From contig CAMWMD010000015.1 in NCBI GenBank assembly GCA_947175265.1, forward strand, positions 1 through 59,360: a stretch of 59,360 nucleotides of DNA, written 5' to 3'. The DNA is from an uncultured Porphyromonadaceae bacterium (GTDB taxonomy: Bacteria; Bacteroidota; Bacteroidia; Bacteroidales; Muribaculaceae). The position numbers and the translations under genes were made by a program. Under the pieces are notes generated by a model that made no database searches, was not told the DNA's origin, and saw only the letters and a list, made by a program, of their open reading frames with translations. Shown here piece after piece: positions 43,893 through 52,703 of this stretch (position 1 is the stretch's first letter; each line of letters begins with the position of its first letter).

Positions 43893-45107
43893 TTAATGGA
43901 ATAGAGGTTTTACTCCAATTTTATAGCATATCAGGTTTATTCCCCTCTTAGGTATCGTAAGTAGTCTGTATGGCTTAATTATTCTATTGTATGTGTCACG
44001 TAAAGAGACCTCTTTACCCAATGCCTCCAACAAAGGACGATATATTAAGGGGAGTGATGGACATTTATCCATTTGACCCTCCACACAGGTTTGATCAGAA
44101 ACCGGAGTAAGGATACACTCAGACAACTCTTCCAAAAGTGTGTTTCCTCTATCTGTAAAAGATATTACAGCATTTGTCCCGAGATTATCATCCTTAAAAG
44201 CCTTTCCCCAAAGATCTCCTATCCGAATATCTGCTGAGGATGCAAAGCACTTGTATTTGCAACTTTTGTAGCAGCATTTATTAAGACAATAATTACCAAG
44301 GAAAATCTTATAGAACAAATCCCCACCCTTCCATCGAGACTGGTAAAAGTGTTTTTTCCCCATGATATTGATATTATAAGAGTTATGCCAATCAACATCT
44401 TTAGGGTCAGCAGGGTCAATATTCATGTTCCATGAATCATGCCATCCGTTAGTCTTATTCCGCCATGCCACAAACCCTGCTTTCCCGACTTTATTTTCTA
44501 CTTCGTGGAGATAATCACGCCATAAAAGCATTGAGGGCACACCATGGCAAAAGAAGTCAAGAAGAATGAAATTTTCCTCAATTTTGAAATGACGGATATA
44601 TCTGCGGAAAGAATCAATCTGACAAGGAGTGCCTGAAACGAGATAACGCTCCTTCCTATTTATTGACGTAAAGGCCACTTGGGAGAAACTCTGGATATAT
44701 TTGCTTCCTATTGAAGGAGTGTACTCCTCGACATTGGAGGCAATGAAATGCTCTGCCCTTTCCTTCTCAACATCATACCTAACACCACAGGCCTTGTATC
44801 CTTTCTCAAGAAGTTTCTTTCCTATTTCAAACCCAACTCCTCCGGAAGAACACCTCTGACGCACGATGTCGCTTCCACTATATCCTGCAAAACTCTGAGG
44901 TTTGGAATTGTCCAAGGCCAGTTCCTTATGATTGAATGCACAGACCTTTAGGCAAAGGCCACAGTTTATGCATTTATCTTCATCGGAAATCACAGGAGAG
45001 TAAAAGCCATCCTGATTTTCCTTCAGGTCAATAATTTTAACAGGGCATACGGCTGTACAAACTCCACAGCCATAACAATCTCTTAATTTGCTTATATTAT
45101 CTTTCAT
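43893..45107 (-). CDS. FrhB-like protein with two 4Fe-4S motifs, second copy
   Basis: 404 residues. Ferredoxin motifs C11-x2-C14-x2-C17-x3-C21 and C46-x2-C49-x2-C52-x3-C56, then the FrhB core with VSGTPCQIDSFRRYI and SADIRIGDLWGKAF, and a Cys-rich stretch (CLNKCCYKSCKYKCF) that may bind a further cluster. Its partner is the pyruvyl transferase just downstream. The start ATG and the stop of the upstream GT2 gene share one base (TAATG). Confidence 0.85.
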   Translation of the reverse strand: MKDNISKLRDCYGCGVCTAVCPVKIIDLKENQDGFYSPVISDEDKCINCGLCLKVCAFNHKELALDNSKPQSFAGYSGSDIVRQRCSSGGVGFEIGKKLLEKGYKACGVRYDVEKERAEHFIASNVEEYTPSIGSKYIQSFSQVAFTSINRKERYLVSGTPCQIDSFRRYIRHFKIEENFILLDFFCHGVPSMLLWRDYLHEVENKVGKAGFVAWRNKTNGWHDSWNMNIDPADPKDVDWHNSYNINIMGKKHFYQSRWKGGDLFYKIFLGNYCLNKCCYKSCKYKCFASSADIRIGDLWGKAFKDDNLGTNAVISFTDRGNTLLEELSECILTPVSDQTCVEGQMDKCPSLPLIYRPLLEALGKEVSLRDTYNRIIKPYRLLTIPKRGINLICYKIGVKPLFH

Positions 45108-46036
45108 TACAGATTCCTGAAAAATCTTTTGACTTTACGCAATATTCCTACCGCAAAAAGTACGGTATAATCAAACAATTGATTTTTACTTTCACTGCGC
45201 CATAAATCCAAACATTGATTCCTTACATCTTCTGAATGAAAACCATTACTATTTCTAATCTGATTCATTCTGAATCCGACAATAAGATTCTTATATAATC
45301 CTTTAGTGAAGCCTAGTTCTTTTAGACGAGAAAATACAATCTTTGATTCTTCAAATGCTTTACCGGAAGCGTAGAGACGTGGGGTAACCGTTGTTGACGA
45401 CCGACGGAAATAATCCAATCTATCAGGAATTTCCACAACTTTTCCACAATTGGCAATTTCAATCCAAAACAGATAATCTCCTGAAGCCTTTAGACTGGTA
45501 TAATAATTTGGAATTTTGAGCAAAACATCTTTACGAAAAATCGCAGAACTTGCATTCAGAAGATGATTACCAATCAGCATATTTTCCTGAATAAATTCCT
45601 TGGAAGTATATTTTCTAATATGTTTTGACTTGCTTATACTTTCCTGTCCTATCTCATTACCATTTTCATCTATTAAGGTAATTCCGGAGGCTGCCAATAC
45701 GACATCTTTGTCTCCGTTGATTGCCAATATAAGGCTATTTAAGAATTCCGGATCTGCCACATCATCTGATTCGGCAATCCAAATATACTCACCTTTAGCA
45801 AGTTCAAATCCTTTATGCCATTGCTTAAAAGTTGACCCGCTGTTCACTTCGTTAAAAACAATATGCGACACTTTAGGATGATTCCTGTACCGATTGATTA
45901 TTTCCCGACTATTATCTGAAGAACAATCATCAAGAATAATCACTTCAAAATCCTTATACGTCTGATTTAGGACAGAATCGATACGCTCTTTCAAATATGG
46001 AGCATGGTTAAAGTTTGGAATTATTACTGAAACCAT
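45107..46036 (-). CDS. Glycosyltransferase family 2
   Basis: 309 residues, GT-A fold. MVSVIIPNFNHAPYLKERID, FEVIILDDCSSDNSREIINR, and GEYIWIAESDDVADPEFL as the donor and metal site. No obvious membrane anchor. Part of the polysaccharide operon; one-base overlap with the next gene. About 160 AT-rich bases (46037-46199) separate it from the polymerase gene; I see nothing in them beyond possible weak leader sequence. Confidence 0.9.
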   Translation of the reverse strand: MVSVIIPNFNHAPYLKERIDSVLNQTYKDFEVIILDDCSSDNSREIINRYRNHPKVSHIVFNEVNSGSTFKQWHKGFELAKGEYIWIAESDDVADPEFLNSLILAINGDKDVVLAASGITLIDENGNEIGQESISKSKHIRKYTSKEFIQENMLIGNHLLNASSAIFRKDVLLKIPNYYTSLKASGDYLFWIEIANCGKVVEIPDRLDYFRRSSTTVTPRLYASGKAFEESKIVFSRLKELGFTKGLYKNLIVGFRMNQIRNSNGFHSEDVRNQCLDLWRSESKNQLFDYTVLFAVGILRKVKRFFRNL

Positions 46037-46199
46037 AAAAAATGAGTTAGCATGTAATATAGGTCAAACTTTTATTCCTAAGTGTTTGAGACCTCATTAT
46101 TGATTAAATATTGGAATTATTAATGGTTTTATTAATAGATAGTAAAAAGTTAAACGTTGACATTTGAGATACTTTAGAAGAATAATATTGTGTGAGAGA

Positions 46200-47522
46200 C
46201 TAGTTTGATTCTAACTTAAAATTCTTTATTACAAACCAATTAGGCCTTATTATTTGAAGATAGGAAATTCCTATGTACATAACCAAAAGAATAAATAAAG
46301 TCAGATTTCCTGATTTCATAGAGAATCGATATTGATAAAAACCACAACAATATTGAAGAAGAATAAAAAGAAGAATTATTTGAGAAAATTTAAGAGTTCT
46401 TTTCTTTATAATTGACTTGTTATAAACTAATAAAAAGATTATCCCCATTACTAACAGCGCCTTAATAGGTCCATAATCTAAGACGAAATCTCCCACGAAT
46501 GTATAAAATCGAGAACTATCTACTTTAAGATGTCTATAACGATTTCGCAATTCTTTTTCATTAGGCTGACTTTTTCTATCCAGAACATGTTGAAAGGCAA
46601 AAGTATACTCTCCATCTCTTGTGCCACCTGCATCCATACAATAATTATCAAAAACAATGGGACCTTCAGCAAAATATCTTAAAAAGCCATATCCCATAGA
46701 AGATGAATTACTTCCAGAAGATCTACCAATAGTGATTATGATAAACATCGCTATAAAAAAAATTGAGAAAAAGAGTAAACCTTTCTTTAATTTTACTTTT
46801 ATAGAAAGCTGTAAATATGGATAGAAAAAAATACCTAATAATATAAATATAAAGAAACTTGAAATAATATTTAATCTGCTTGCTTTAGCAATTCCATTTA
46901 AGGGTGGAATTAGAAGTGATAGCGTAAGTAGTATTAATATTATTTTATTTTTTTTATCTTGAAGAAGATAAGTATAAAATAGAAGAGGTATAATAGCAAT
47001 TGCAATATTTGAGAATATTGCAAATACATTGTATCCTGCATTATTGCTCTGATTCATTCGATCATATGTTGAGGTTGCATAAATATTAGAAGCAGAGGAT
47101 GAATCTAAAATTAATCCTACCAATCCTTCTTTAAATGATGGGATTATCTGAATCAGAGAAGATATGGTAAATATTGAAAAGAAAAAACAAATTAAATTAA
47201 GATACTTTCTCTTGAGTAAGAGAATTTTAGAAATATATCGAGGAGAATAGTTATAAAGTGGCCTAATTGCCATTAAAAGCACTACATATAAATAAATAAA
47301 TGGAATTAAAGTTAATTGACTGGAAAAATAATCAGTAGCCGAAGATGAAAAATAAAGAATAGGAATACACCATGAGATTAAAGTGTAAAGCAATATTAAT
47401 ACAGTCCCAATGGATTTACTTCCATATTTTTTTTTGACATAATAATATGCTAATGTCCATAATAACAAATTTACAAATACGATTAGCATATTAGTAAGAG
47501 TTATAGTAGGAATAGTAGTCAT
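46200..47522 (-). CDS. Multi-spanning membrane protein, likely O-antigen/capsule repeat-unit polymerase (Wzy type)
   Basis: 440 residues, strongly hydrophobic with about eleven membrane segments and very AT-rich coding sequence, which is the usual signature of Wzy polymerases. A large extracytoplasmic loop appears around residues 285-330 (GRSSGSNSSSMGYGFLRYFA, FAFQHVLDRKSQPNEK). Position next to the flippase supports polymerase over the other multi-spanning type. No family motif is strong enough to make this certain. Confidence 0.72.
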   Translation of the reverse strand: MTTIPTITLTNMLIVFVNLLLWTLAYYYVKKKYGSKSIGTVLILLYTLISWCIPILYFSSSATDYFSSQLTLIPFIYLYVVLLMAIRPLYNYSPRYISKILLLKRKYLNLICFFFSIFTISSLIQIIPSFKEGLVGLILDSSSASNIYATSTYDRMNQSNNAGYNVFAIFSNIAIAIIPLLFYTYLLQDKKNKIILILLTLSLLIPPLNGIAKASRLNIISSFFIFILLGIFFYPYLQLSIKVKLKKGLLFFSIFFIAMFIIITIGRSSGSNSSSMGYGFLRYFAEGPIVFDNYCMDAGGTRDGEYTFAFQHVLDRKSQPNEKELRNRYRHLKVDSSRFYTFVGDFVLDYGPIKALLVMGIIFLLVYNKSIIKKRTLKFSQIILLFILLQYCCGFYQYRFSMKSGNLTLFILLVMYIGISYLQIIRPNWFVIKNFKLESN

Positions 47523-47693
47523 AGGAACAAATTTTCAAATTTGATAAATCTATTTTCTGAAGAATATGTAAACAATAACTGTTATTAACATAATTAACTG
47601 TCTATTCCTAATCTATTTACAGCAACCCTTATAATATACTTACAGATTGTTTTCAATGATACGAGTGTATAAATTTGGGGCTTGCTAATATTT

Positions 47694-49088
47694 TTATTTA
47701 TTAATCAGTTTCTTTGGCTTTAAAAAATAAAAATACAGTGCGCTAAATACCAAAGCTGATGAAAATGCAAACCAACCTTCAAATACAAGTTGAGAAACAA
47801 AGCAAATTATTATATAAGGAAGTGCAAACAAAACTGCTTTAAGCCATTCAGAATAATCCGGAAAATTAATGATACGCTTTTTTACGGTGTACCACATGTA
47901 GAATCCCGTCACTGCAAATTCACATGACAACAGAGTGATAGCAGTTCCGGTTGCCTGCAAGCGGGGGGTAATCAGTATGTTTAATAATATCGCCAATCCC
48001 CCACCTATAAGAGATGATATTAGAAGAATATTATCCTTCCTGAGCGGTATGAGGGTTTGGAATGCCAAGACTTGAGATATCCATACCAGAAATAAGGCCG
48101 GCATAATGATTCTCATTGGCAGAACTGAGGGATCATAACCATACCCGGACAATAATACAATTATATCGGTAGAAAAAAATTCACTAATTATGATAATGGG
48201 AGAGGCAATCAAAAAAATCAGTCTGAATGACTTTATTATGTATTTCTGAACTTGTTCTTTTTCATTATTGGCTCTAAGGGCAGACATACGAGGCATCATT
48301 ACCGCGGTAAATGCACTGAAAAGGCTTACGGCGACAAAATACAGTTTAACGGCTGTCGAATAGTAACCTACCTCTGTATCGCTACTTACCAATCCCAAAT
48401 ACATCACATTAAATGTAATGTACATGGAGGTCATTATTGAATATATTCCCAATCGAATATTTGACTTGATAAATTGACCCTTCTTAAAACTTTTCCAAAT
48501 TAAAGACACAAACTTACGGGAGTAAACAAAATTTATAATACTATTGATGACAACTACTCCCGTAGTCAGAATAAAATACAGCAAATAGTCTTCAGGGGAT
48601 TTAATGAATAGAAAGACACTAATCACATAGATCAGTCTTATTATCAGACTTCGTATCGTTATGTATCTGAAATTCTCTGTTCCCGTAAACAACCATTCTA
48701 CAATAAATAATGAAAAAACAATTTTTGCAGATCCAATATAGAATAGTTCTCTATGCTCATGGAAGCGTGGAATAATACCGATTAAAATAAAAAAGATAGC
48801 AAGAGTGATAATTGTAAAAAATACATTAGTGCCTAAAATACTTGAATAGACATGGCTCCTTTTAACAGGATCATCCTTCACTGCTGCAATTTCCCTTGTA
48901 CCGATTGTATTTATTCCCATCGCAGCAAAAAGAAGGAAATAATCTACAGTATTTTGTGCGAAATTTACTAATCCAAAATTTGAAGGACCTAATATTCGGG
49001 TTATATAAGGGAATGTGACAAAACCAATGATATAATTGGAAAAAGTAAGTATTCCCTTAAAAAGAATATTTCTTTTTAATGTATTCAA
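47694..49088 (-). CDS. Oligosaccharide flippase (Wzx type)
   Basis: 464 residues with about twelve to fourteen membrane segments in the polysaccharide-transporter (MATE-like) fold. N-terminus FKGILTFSNYIIGFVTFPYI followed by TRILGPSNFGLVNFAQNTVD is diagnostic for Wzx. It would flip the lipid-linked repeat across the inner membrane. First membrane gene after the UpxY and zinc-cysteine genes. The 171 bases after it (47523-47693) have no gene. Confidence 0.9.
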   Translation of the reverse strand: MNTLKRNILFKGILTFSNYIIGFVTFPYITRILGPSNFGLVNFAQNTVDYFLLFAAMGINTIGTREIAAVKDDPVKRSHVYSSILGTNVFFTIITLAIFFILIGIIPRFHEHRELFYIGSAKIVFSLFIVEWLFTGTENFRYITIRSLIIRLIYVISVFLFIKSPEDYLLYFILTTGVVVINSIINFVYSRKFVSLIWKSFKKGQFIKSNIRLGIYSIMTSMYITFNVMYLGLVSSDTEVGYYSTAVKLYFVAVSLFSAFTAVMMPRMSALRANNEKEQVQKYIIKSFRLIFLIASPIIIISEFFSTDIIVLLSGYGYDPSVLPMRIIMPALFLVWISQVLAFQTLIPLRKDNILLISSLIGGGLAILLNILITPRLQATGTAITLLSCEFAVTGFYMWYTVKKRIINFPDYSEWLKAVLFALPYIIICFVSQLVFEGWFAFSSALVFSALYFYFLKPKKLINK

Positions 49089-49204
49089 GGTTATTTATAA
49101 TGATTAAAAAATTTTGCTAAGTAATGTGACCTACAATTTTCCTCTATATCAATATTGAGGATTGATATATAAAAGTCTTCTCCTCTAAAAAAGAGCCTAT
49201 AATA

Positions 49205-49597
49205 TTAATCTTCAGTTTCCAGCTGGTTTTCCTCCTCTTCGGTGATTATCAGATTGGAGGGTACGGGAATAAGAAGGTCCTGTGATTCGTAAAGGATCTG
49301 AGTCTCCTTGTCATTGTCTTTATTGCAGGCGCTGCAAATCGGGAAGATGTACCAGTGCTGGTCATCTTCGTCAACTTTCTGCACATGGCCGCCCACTATC
49401 TCGGAGGTCGGCCTGGTGGTGCCGCAAAACGGACATTCATACGCAGGTCGTATCGGACTGCTGAAACCATGTGTGTCGCGGTATATCGCTTCCCAATACC
49501 CTATCCAACTTCCAAACGGAGACGGAGGGTTGGGTGAGATCTTGCTTGATCCCACCACATTCCGTATGGCGATATATTTCGGTCGAAATTTAGTCAT
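49205..49597 (-). CDS. Small zinc-cysteine protein following UpxY
   Basis: 130 residues from the ATG at 49597, five bases after the UpxY stop; a longer frame from 49732 would overlap UpxY and begins with a Pro/Ser-rich stretch of no fold. Cys pairs C55-x2-C58 and C88-x2-C91 with H71 between them and the order C-x2-C, H, C-x2-C-N resemble a compact HNH-like or zinc-ribbon domain. The acidic tail is unstructured. UpxZ, the usual second gene after UpxY, is 150-160 residues and quite different, so this may take its place in the operon. Role unknown. Confidence 0.7.
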   Translation of the reverse strand: MTKFRPKYIAIRNVVGSSKISPNPPSPFGSWIGYWEAIYRDTHGFSSPIRPAYECPFCGTTRPTSEIVGGHVQKVDEDDQHWYIFPICSACNKDNDKETQILYESQDLLIPVPSNLIITEEEENQLETED

Positions 49598-49601
49598 AAA
49601 T

Positions 49602-50192
49602 TCATTCCCTCTCCACGTCCTGGGGTTCGATCTGCACGGTGGCGTAGCCGAGGATGTCGAGTGAGACGGTGAGTTGGTGGGAGCCGGCGGGATCGGTGTG
49701 GATCTCTCCTGTGAGACCCGAAAGGTTGCCACGTATCACTCTGATTCGTTCCCCTTTCCGGTAGGGCCCGCTGACCACGTGCACCGGGCGGTCGGTGTGG
49801 CCGAGCATGAAGCGCAGGATGTACATCTGATAGGGGGGTATGACGACAAGGGGCTTGTGCATCCCGGGGGCTGCAGTGCCTGCAATGTTAGTCATGAAGC
49901 GTTTGATGTAAGGGAGGGCGACTATCTGACGGCGTTGCGCTTCCGTGCAGCGGATAAATATCTTTGAGGGAATGACGAGGCGGTTGACCTTCACTTTTCT
50001 GCCATTGGCGCGTTGACGGAGTTCCACCTGGGAGGCCACGTAAACGTCGTAACCGAGGTCGCGGAGGCGGTCGGCGACGTTATGCTCGCTGTTGTGGTTG
50101 ACGATGGCGACATACCATCCGGACACGCCTACGGCGTCGTCGGGAGCAAATGCTTCCGGCGCAAATGCGGGATATGTGGCAGCCTGCATCAC
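49602..50192 (-). CDS. UpxY family NusG-like transcription antiterminator
   Basis: 196 residues. NGN domain: GWYVAIVNHNSEHNVADRLR, a middle segment IPSKIFIRCTEAQRRQIVA and KOW domain VIRGNLSGLTGEI. UpxY proteins stop premature termination in the leader of their own capsule operon. It is the first gene of the 16-kb operon. The start could be either of two adjacent ATGs (50192 or 50189). A -7 box lies about 55 bases upstream. I did not find an invertible promoter with inverted repeats next to it, unlike many Bacteroides capsule loci. Confidence 0.92.
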   Translation of the reverse strand: MMQAATYPAFAPEAFAPDDAVGVSGWYVAIVNHNSEHNVADRLRDLGYDVYVASQVELRQRANGRKVKVNRLVIPSKIFIRCTEAQRRQIVALPYIKRFMTNIAGTAAPGMHKPLVVIPPYQMYILRFMLGHTDRPVHVVSGPYRKGERIRVIRGNLSGLTGEIHTDPAGSHQLTVSLDILGYATVQIEPQDVERE

Positions 50193-50245
50193 TGAGTGAT
50201 AGCGAATTAAGAGCAGGACTGAGTGTGCCTACCCTTTCCGTAGTG

Positions 50246-50253
50246 CAAAGATA
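50246..50253 (-). promoter_or_regulatory. -7 box of the polysaccharide operon promoter
   Basis: TATCTTTG on the minus strand at 50253-50246. At the -33 position the sequence is TTTC, not TTTG, so the promoter is weaker than the consensus type. It leaves a leader of about 55 bases before upxY. Confidence 0.6.
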
Positions 50254-50337
50254 GGAATAATAATTGAAAACTGAAAATTGAGAACTGATTTTTAGTGATT
50301 TTTTATTTTATAAGAATCTCAGCATGCAACACAGAAT

Positions 50338-50685
50338 CTATTTCATGGTTTTCAGATAAGTATCTATAGATGACCTTAATTTTGAAAGATCCTGAGTATA
50401 AACATTGTAAATTTCTGACACTGTCACCTGATAATATCCGTGAACTAAAATATGACGCATCGCTATTATTTCTCTCCAGGGAGTCTTCGGATGGCTCTCT
50501 CTAAATTCTTTAGTCAACTTATATGCCGCCTCCCCGATTATCTCAATATTTTTGACTACCGCATAAAAAAGCATGGAATCTGACGCTAATTCCGATTCCT
50601 CTTTTCCTGACATGTATTCTATGACACGGTCGATAGCCTCTATTATATGGCGAAGACGTGAAGTATCTCTAAGCGCTTCTCTCAT
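50338..50685 (-). CDS. HepT-like HEPN ribonuclease toxin
   Basis: 115 residues with the HEPN active-site motif R77-x4-H82-x-Y84 (RHILVHGYY). Together with the preceding MntA-like gene it forms a MntA/HepT toxin-antitoxin pair in which the nucleotidyltransferase inactivates the HEPN RNase by adding AMP to its tyrosine. It overlaps mntA by 17 bases. Located between the ribosomal-protein and polysaccharide operons, a position typical of accessory modules. Confidence 0.88.
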   Translation of the reverse strand: MREALRDTSRLRHIIEAIDRVIEYMSGKEESELASDSMLFYAVVKNIEIIGEAAYKLTKEFRESHPKTPWREIIAMRHILVHGYYQVTVSEIYNVYTQDLSKLRSSIDTYLKTMK

Positions 50686-50965
50686 AAATCAATATCTTGT
50701 CGTTGTCTATCTCTTTCCTCACCTCCGGATACAATGAGAGTTCATTGACGAGATCAACCGGCCGGCGTAACATATCTTCCAAGTCGCACATCATGGCTGC
50801 ACGATTCAACAGACTCACTTTCGCCTCCTTATCGAAGGATACGAGCAAATCGACATCGCTCTCCTCATTCTCATCACCTCGTGCATAAGAGCCAAACAGC
50901 CATGCCTTCTCCACGGGTGTCGCAGAGAAATATTTTTGTATTGCTTCAATCGGTAAGGTTTCCAT
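50669..50965 (-). CDS. MntA-like minimal nucleotidyltransferase antitoxin
   Basis: 98 residues with a full nucleotidyltransferase motif: G25-S26-x10-D37-x-D39 (GSYARGDENEESDVD). Minimal nucleotidyltransferases of this type pair with HepT toxins. The Asp pair is intact, so AMP transfer is expected to work. It is translated before HepT with a 17-base overlap. Confidence 0.88.
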   Translation of the reverse strand: METLPIEAIQKYFSATPVEKAWLFGSYARGDENEESDVDLLVSFDKEAKVSLLNRAAMMCDLEDMLRRPVDLVNELSLYPEVRKEIDNDKILIYERSA

Positions 50966-51015
50966 AAGAATCTTTTTTTGATAACGAGTTGAATCACATT
51001 TTTATTATAAAAAGT

Positions 51016-51044
51016 GAGACGGCTCCTGGGGAAGGAGCCGTCTC
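51016..51044 (-). terminator. Intrinsic terminator of the rplU-rpmA operon
   Basis: An 11-bp perfect stem (51016-51026 with 51034-51044), loop TGGGGAA, followed on the minus strand by ACTTTTTAT. It lies 55 bases after the rpmA stop and before the mntA/hepT pair. Confidence 0.9.
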
Positions 51045-51098
51045 GGGATATAGGAGGGGTTGTCAGGGCCGAAGCCCTGACGGGAGTTGGGGTCTTGT

Positions 51099-51359
51099 TT
51101 AGTTCTGGTGGGGCTGCACGTTGATGAACTTGCGGCCTTCCTTACCGGTGGAGAACACTACCACGCCGTCGATGAGGGCGAAGAGAGTGTGGTCCTTACC
51201 CATGCCTACATTAAGACCGGGGTGGTGTACTGTGCCACGCTGGCGCTTGATGATATTGCCGGCCTTGCAGTTGGAACCACCGAAGATTTTCACACCGAGT
51301 CGTTTGCTTTCTGATTCACGGCCGTTCTTAGAACTGCCGACACCTTTCTTATGTGCCAT
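51099..51359 (-). CDS. rpmA: 50S ribosomal protein L27
   Basis: 86 residues of L27: [39 protein letters not shown]. Binds near the peptidyl-transferase centre of the large subunit. It lies 25 bases after rplU and shares its transcript. Confidence 0.98.
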   Translation of the reverse strand: MAHKKGVGSSKNGRESESKRLGVKIFGGSNCKAGNIIKRQRGTVHHPGLNVGMGKDHTLFALIDGVVVFSTGKEGRKFINVQPHQN

Positions 51360-51384
51360 TTCTTATGTGATGATTTTGATGGTT

Positions 51385-51705
51385 TTACTTTTCGATTGAT
51401 TTCACGAGGATTTTGGAGAACTGCTGGCGATGACCGTTTTTACGGCGATAGCCTTTGCGACGTTTTTTCTTGAAAACGATCACTTTCTCACCTTTCACGA
51501 GGGGAAGAAGCACCTCGCAGTTTACTTTCGCACCTTCTACGGCAGGCGCGCCGACCTTTACGTCGCCGTCGGCATCAAGAAGAAGAACTTTGTCGAAGCT
51601 GATTGCGTCGCCTTCCTTTACTTCGTCACCGAGATGATGGACATAGAGGAATTTCCCTTCCTCTGCCTTGAACTGCTGTCCTTTGATTTCTACAATAGCG
51701 TACAT
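51385..51705 (-). CDS. rplU: 50S ribosomal protein L21
   Basis: 106 residues of L21: [20 protein letters not shown], with the C-terminal [20 protein letters not shown]. First gene of the rplU-rpmA pair. Promoter at 51796-51827 is a full consensus match and leaves a leader of about 85 bases. Confidence 0.98.
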   Translation of the reverse strand: MYAIVEIKGQQFKAEEGKFLYVHHLGDEVKEGDAISFDKVLLLDADGDVKVGAPAVEGAKVNCEVLLPLVKGEKVIVFKKKRRKGYRRKNGHRQQFSKILVKSIEK

Positions 51706-51795
51706 TGACTATTAATAATTGATTTTCAATTATATCCGTTGGGCGGCGAGGGCTCTGCCCCGCTCTTTTCTTGCCTTGGCGGAAGATTTCGGCTG

Positions 51796-51827
51796 CAAAG
51801 ATAATACTTTCCCGCTTAATATCCAAA
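51796..51827 (-). promoter_or_regulatory. Promoter of rplU-rpmA
   Basis: TTTG (51827-51824), exactly 20 bases and TATCTTTG (51803-51796) on the minus strand, a perfect Bacteroidota consensus. Confidence 0.85.
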
Positions 51828-51875
51828 TTTTTCCGCGCCAAACGCTTCGGTTTGCCTGAAATCAACTCCTAAACG

Positions 51876-52703
51876 TTATTTCTTAGCCTCCACAGGCTGC
51901 TTAGATTTGCTGAGGGGGAGCGTGTAGATGAGCGAGAAGGATGCGCTCAGTGCCGACCCGGCTCCGCATCCGGGTATGAACCAGGGGGTGGATTCGGCAC
52001 CGTCTGACACCTTGAACTTCAGTCGGTAACGTATGTTCCAGCCCATGCTGAGGTTGCGCCAGAGAAGCACCTTTATCCCTCCGAGCACCTCGCCGTACAG
52101 GGCGTGCGCTTTCTGACCGAGCAATGAGAACCGGTTGGTCTGATCCCAGTAGGAGGAACTTATCGTGATGTCGGTGATGTCGTAGGTGAAGGCAGAATAT
52201 CCACCCCGGAGACCGAGATACACCTGATAGTCGGGGTTGCTTTTATAGAGGAAGTTATAGTTTATGCCTATCTTTCCGTAGAACGACGGTTTACCTTTGT
52301 ATCTGAAGTTACCCTCCTCCGGTTTGTTGTCGGCGAACCCGATTCCCAGTTCCACCACCGGCTCAAACCAGTTGTGGAGCGATAGCGACGCCCAGATGTC
52401 GTAACTCTGGTGTGTCTGACCGGCAAGTTTCATAATGGCATCGAAGAAATTCACACCCACGCTGACCGATTGCAGCAGAGGGTAGACTGGCCCGGAGTTT
52501 ACTTTAGTGACGGTATCCAGTTCGGCAAGAAACATCACCGGCTCATTGAGCGGGTTACCGTGCTTGTCGTAGTAATGGAGGGTGGGTTGCGCCGGTTTGG
52601 TGGGGTCGTTGTCGACGGGCGTTATCTTCTTCTGCGCCGCCAAAGGGAGCACAGCCGAAAGGGTAAGCGAAATGGTGAGGAATATTCGTGAGGCAGTAGT
52701 CAT
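51876..52703 (-). CDS. DUF6048 family outer-membrane beta-barrel protein
   Basis: 275 residues, signal peptide (MTTASRIFLTISLTLSAVLPLAA), a proline-rich linker, then a beta-strand-rich domain with aromatic ends (SVGVNFFDAIMKLAGQ, WASLSLHNWFEPVVELGIGF, YKGKPSFYGKIGINYNF) that should form an outer-membrane barrel. It overlaps the preceding DUF6452 gene by four bases, a pairing seen repeatedly in Bacteroidales. Function unknown. Confidence 0.78.
   Translation of the reverse strand: MTTASRIFLTISLTLSAVLPLAAQKKITPVDNDPTKPAQPTLHYYDKHGNPLNEPVMFLAELDTVTKVNSGPVYPLLQSVSVGVNFFDAIMKLAGQTHQSYDIWASLSLHNWFEPVVELGIGFADNKPEEGNFRYKGKPSFYGKIGINYNFLYKSNPDYQVYLGLRGGYSAFTYDITDITISSSYWDQTNRFSLLGQKAHALYGEVLGGIKVLLWRNLSMGWNIRYRLKFKVSDGAESTPWFIPGCGAGSALSASFSLIYTLPLSKSKQPVEAKK

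Noticed and set aside
49598..49732. Longer frame for the zinc-cysteine protein
   Set aside because: It lies inside the UpxY KOW region and is a Pro/Ser-rich shadow.
50246..50290. Invertible promoter for the polysaccharide operon
   Set aside because: No pair of inverted repeats of invertase type was found around the -7 box.
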